Of a stretch of 64,000 bases of DNA, positions 62,945-64,000 are shown one piece after another. The position numbers and the translations under genes were made by a program. The notes beneath the pieces were generated by a model, which did not search any database, was not told the DNA's origin, and saw nothing but the letters and a program-made list of their open reading frames with translations. The stretch is from the NCBI RefSeq assembly GCF_002926065.1, contig NZ_PREZ01000003.1:560501-624500 (forward strand), read 5' to 3'. This stretch comes from Jeotgalibacillus proteolyticus. Its GTDB lineage: Bacteria; Bacillota; Bacilli; Bacillales; Jeotgalibacillaceae. The stretch's first letter is position 1. The number at the start of each line of letters is the position of its first letter.

Positions 62945-63468
62945 TAACTGATTTCCCCTTCACTCATTGCTTCTTGCAATTGATTGAATAGCTCATCATT
63001 TACTTTTTCATTCCAATTCACAAACTGGTATTCCTCCGTACCTATAGCCTGAGAAAGAATCGTATGCAATGAAATGGATTTTAATGATTCAAGATACTGC
63101 GTTTCCGCCTGTAAAAAAGCATCCTGAAGAATTCTCTCACCTGTTGCAGCGATCTCAGATTCCGGAAATACCTTCTTTAATCCACCACCGAATTTAATGA
63201 ACAGATTATCGCCTTGAATAGCAATTAAAAGATCGTAAAGTGAGATCTCCTTTGGGTCCTTTGCCAGCGTAAATCCCCCGTTCACCCCTGAAACCGAATT
63301 GATTACACCATTTATCACTAATTTACGCATTACTTTTTTTAAATAAGAAGGAGATGCAGATAAGCGCTCACTTATGGCATCACTTTTGATTGGAACATCT
63401 GCCAGCTGAGTACCTACCATTGCTAAAATACACGCTCCCTGCTCTGCTCCGCTTTTCATTTTCATCAT
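62944..63468 (-). CDS. Rrf2-family transcriptional regulator
   Basis: This 174-residue regulator has the Rrf2 winged helix: IKSDAISERLSASPSYLKKV then MRKLVINGVINSVSGVNGGF and the wing LAKDPKEISLYDLLIAI. The three-cysteine iron-sulfur cluster of IscR/NsrR is missing (only one Cys, near residue 13), so it senses by another route. AAGGAGG precedes the ATG. A palindrome and promoter upstream suggest autorepression. It forms an operon with yhgE, a place usually taken by a TetR. Confidence 0.88.
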   Translation of the reverse strand: MMKMKSGAEQGACILAMVGTQLADVPIKSDAISERLSASPSYLKKVMRKLVINGVINSVSGVNGGFTLAKDPKEISLYDLLIAIQGDNLFIKFGGGLKKVFPESEIAATGERILQDAFLQAETQYLESLKSISLHTILSQAIGTEEYQFVNWNEKVNDELFNQLQEAMSEGEIS

Positions 63469-63511
63469 TTATTTTCCTCCTTGCATATAAAAGGACATAT
63501 TTTATCTATAA

Positions 63512-63528
63512 TGGATATTTAATATCCA
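63512..63528 (-). promoter_or_regulatory. Candidate Rrf2 operator
   Basis: TGGATATT and AATATCCA are 8-base perfect arms around one base. It lies 12-28 bases after the -10 element and about 44 bases before the rrf2 start. Confidence 0.7.
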
Positions 63529-63540
63529 CTTTGAGATGAT

Positions 63541-63569
63541 AGTATACCCCATGAACTACTTATTGGCAA
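63541..63569 (-). promoter_or_regulatory. Promoter of rrf2-yhgE
   Basis: On the minus strand TTGCCA and TATACT are 17 bases apart. Confidence 0.75.
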
Positions 63570-63654
63570 GATCTATCTTTCGCAGAATAAGTATCCGGAT
63601 TCCTGTTTAAAAACACTGGGTAGATAGGAAGGTGAACTGTACGTTTGAAGACAA

Positions 63655-63686
63655 ATAAAAAAGCCCCTCCCGGAAGGAGTGAGCTT
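63655..63686 (-). terminator. Terminator after tRNA-Asn (end of the rRNA operon)
   Basis: On the minus strand AAGCTCACTCC pairs with GGGAGGGGCTT and is followed by TTTTTATTTG. Confidence 0.65.
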
Positions 63687-63737
63687 ATTGTTGTATGTAT
63701 TTCAGCCGGACTAAACATGCTTAGTAAAAAGAAAAAA

Positions 63738-63812
63738 TGGCTCCGCAGGTAGGACTCGAACCTACGACCGATCGGTTAACAGCCGATAGCTCTACCACTG
63801 AGCTACTGCGGA
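63738..63812 (-). tRNA. tRNA-Asn (GTT)
   Basis: Starts TCCGCAGTAGCTCAG, anticodon loop CTGTTAA, T arm GGTTCGAGTCC, ends with encoded CCA. It lies 5 bases after the 5S rRNA. Confidence 0.97.
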
Positions 63813-63817
63813 TCAAT

Positions 63818-63933
<116 letters not shown>

Positions 63934-64000
63934 CGCTTATTATTGACTTGGACAAAAACTATTATACCAATTTTATCACAAAATTCAATAGTAAGTTAGA

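Overview
The window is chromosomal DNA from a low-GC Gram-positive bacterium of the Bacillaceae/Caryophanaceae type. Supporting signs are a sigW-rsiW / cdaA-cdaR-glmM-glmS block with a glmS ribozyme, an S-box (SAM-I) riboswitch in front of a cysH sulfate-assimilation operon, a HelD protein, a PerR-type box on katG, strong GGAGG ribosome binding sites, and a 5S rRNA/tRNA block typical of Bacillus relatives. I cannot name the species; a halotolerant Jeotgalibacillus-like bacterium is only a guess. No prophage, CRISPR array or intact insertion sequence was seen.

Layout. 1-3300: the end of a carotenoid-type FAD desaturase and katG under a perfect PerR box. 3350-7030: small genes, a GntR/ABC-2 transporter operon and a frameshifted small membrane gene. 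7120-9620: a LacI regulator and an orphan sugar-binding lipoprotein with two identical LacI operators and a cre site. 9900-12390: an AT-rich FtsX/MacB-type ABC export cluster. 12630-18140: a LysR regulator, two hotdog thioesterases, a divergent ClpP paralogue coupled to an ECF-like sigma factor, and a cobalamin riboswitch in front of one thioesterase. 18290-24570: DinB, a metallo-hydrolase, an ABC exporter behind a putative leader-peptide attenuator, and helD. 24660-28580: small stress or housekeeping genes, including a frameshifted NUDIX gene and an ArsR/SRPBCC pair. 28720-32960: a second GntR/ABC operon with a 13-bp-arm operator. 33730-36900: glcD with a BASS-family transporter and a divergent FadR-type regulator. 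37000-43550: acetyltransferases, an ECF41 sigma factor with its FAD-oxidoreductase target and a consensus ECF41 promoter, an MFS carrier, and a second ECF sigma/anti-sigma pair. 43710-52430: cell-wall precursor and c-di-AMP genes, sigW-rsiW, arginase. 52680-58790: S-box-controlled sulfate assimilation and siroheme operon. 59040-63930: seven tRNAs, a giant YhgE/Pip protein with an Rrf2 regulator, tRNA-Asn and 5S rRNA.

How the parts fit. The cysH-cysP-sat-cysC-sumT-sirB-sirC run supplies sulfite and the siroheme needed by sulfite reductase, and is switched by SAM. GlmM and GlmS make glucosamine phosphates for peptidoglycan, while CdaA/CdaR make and tune c-di-AMP. SigW/RsiW is the neighbouring envelope-stress switch. 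Five copies of a 90-170 bp palindromic intergenic repeat sit mostly at gene 3' ends.

The most unusual observations are the leader-peptide/RBS-sequestering hairpin before the ABC exporter at 20235, the B12 riboswitch before an acyl-CoA thioesterase, the ECF41 module with a matching promoter, the ClpP paralogue coupled to a sigma factor, and the insertion of yhgE-rrf2 between tRNA-Asn and the other tRNAs.
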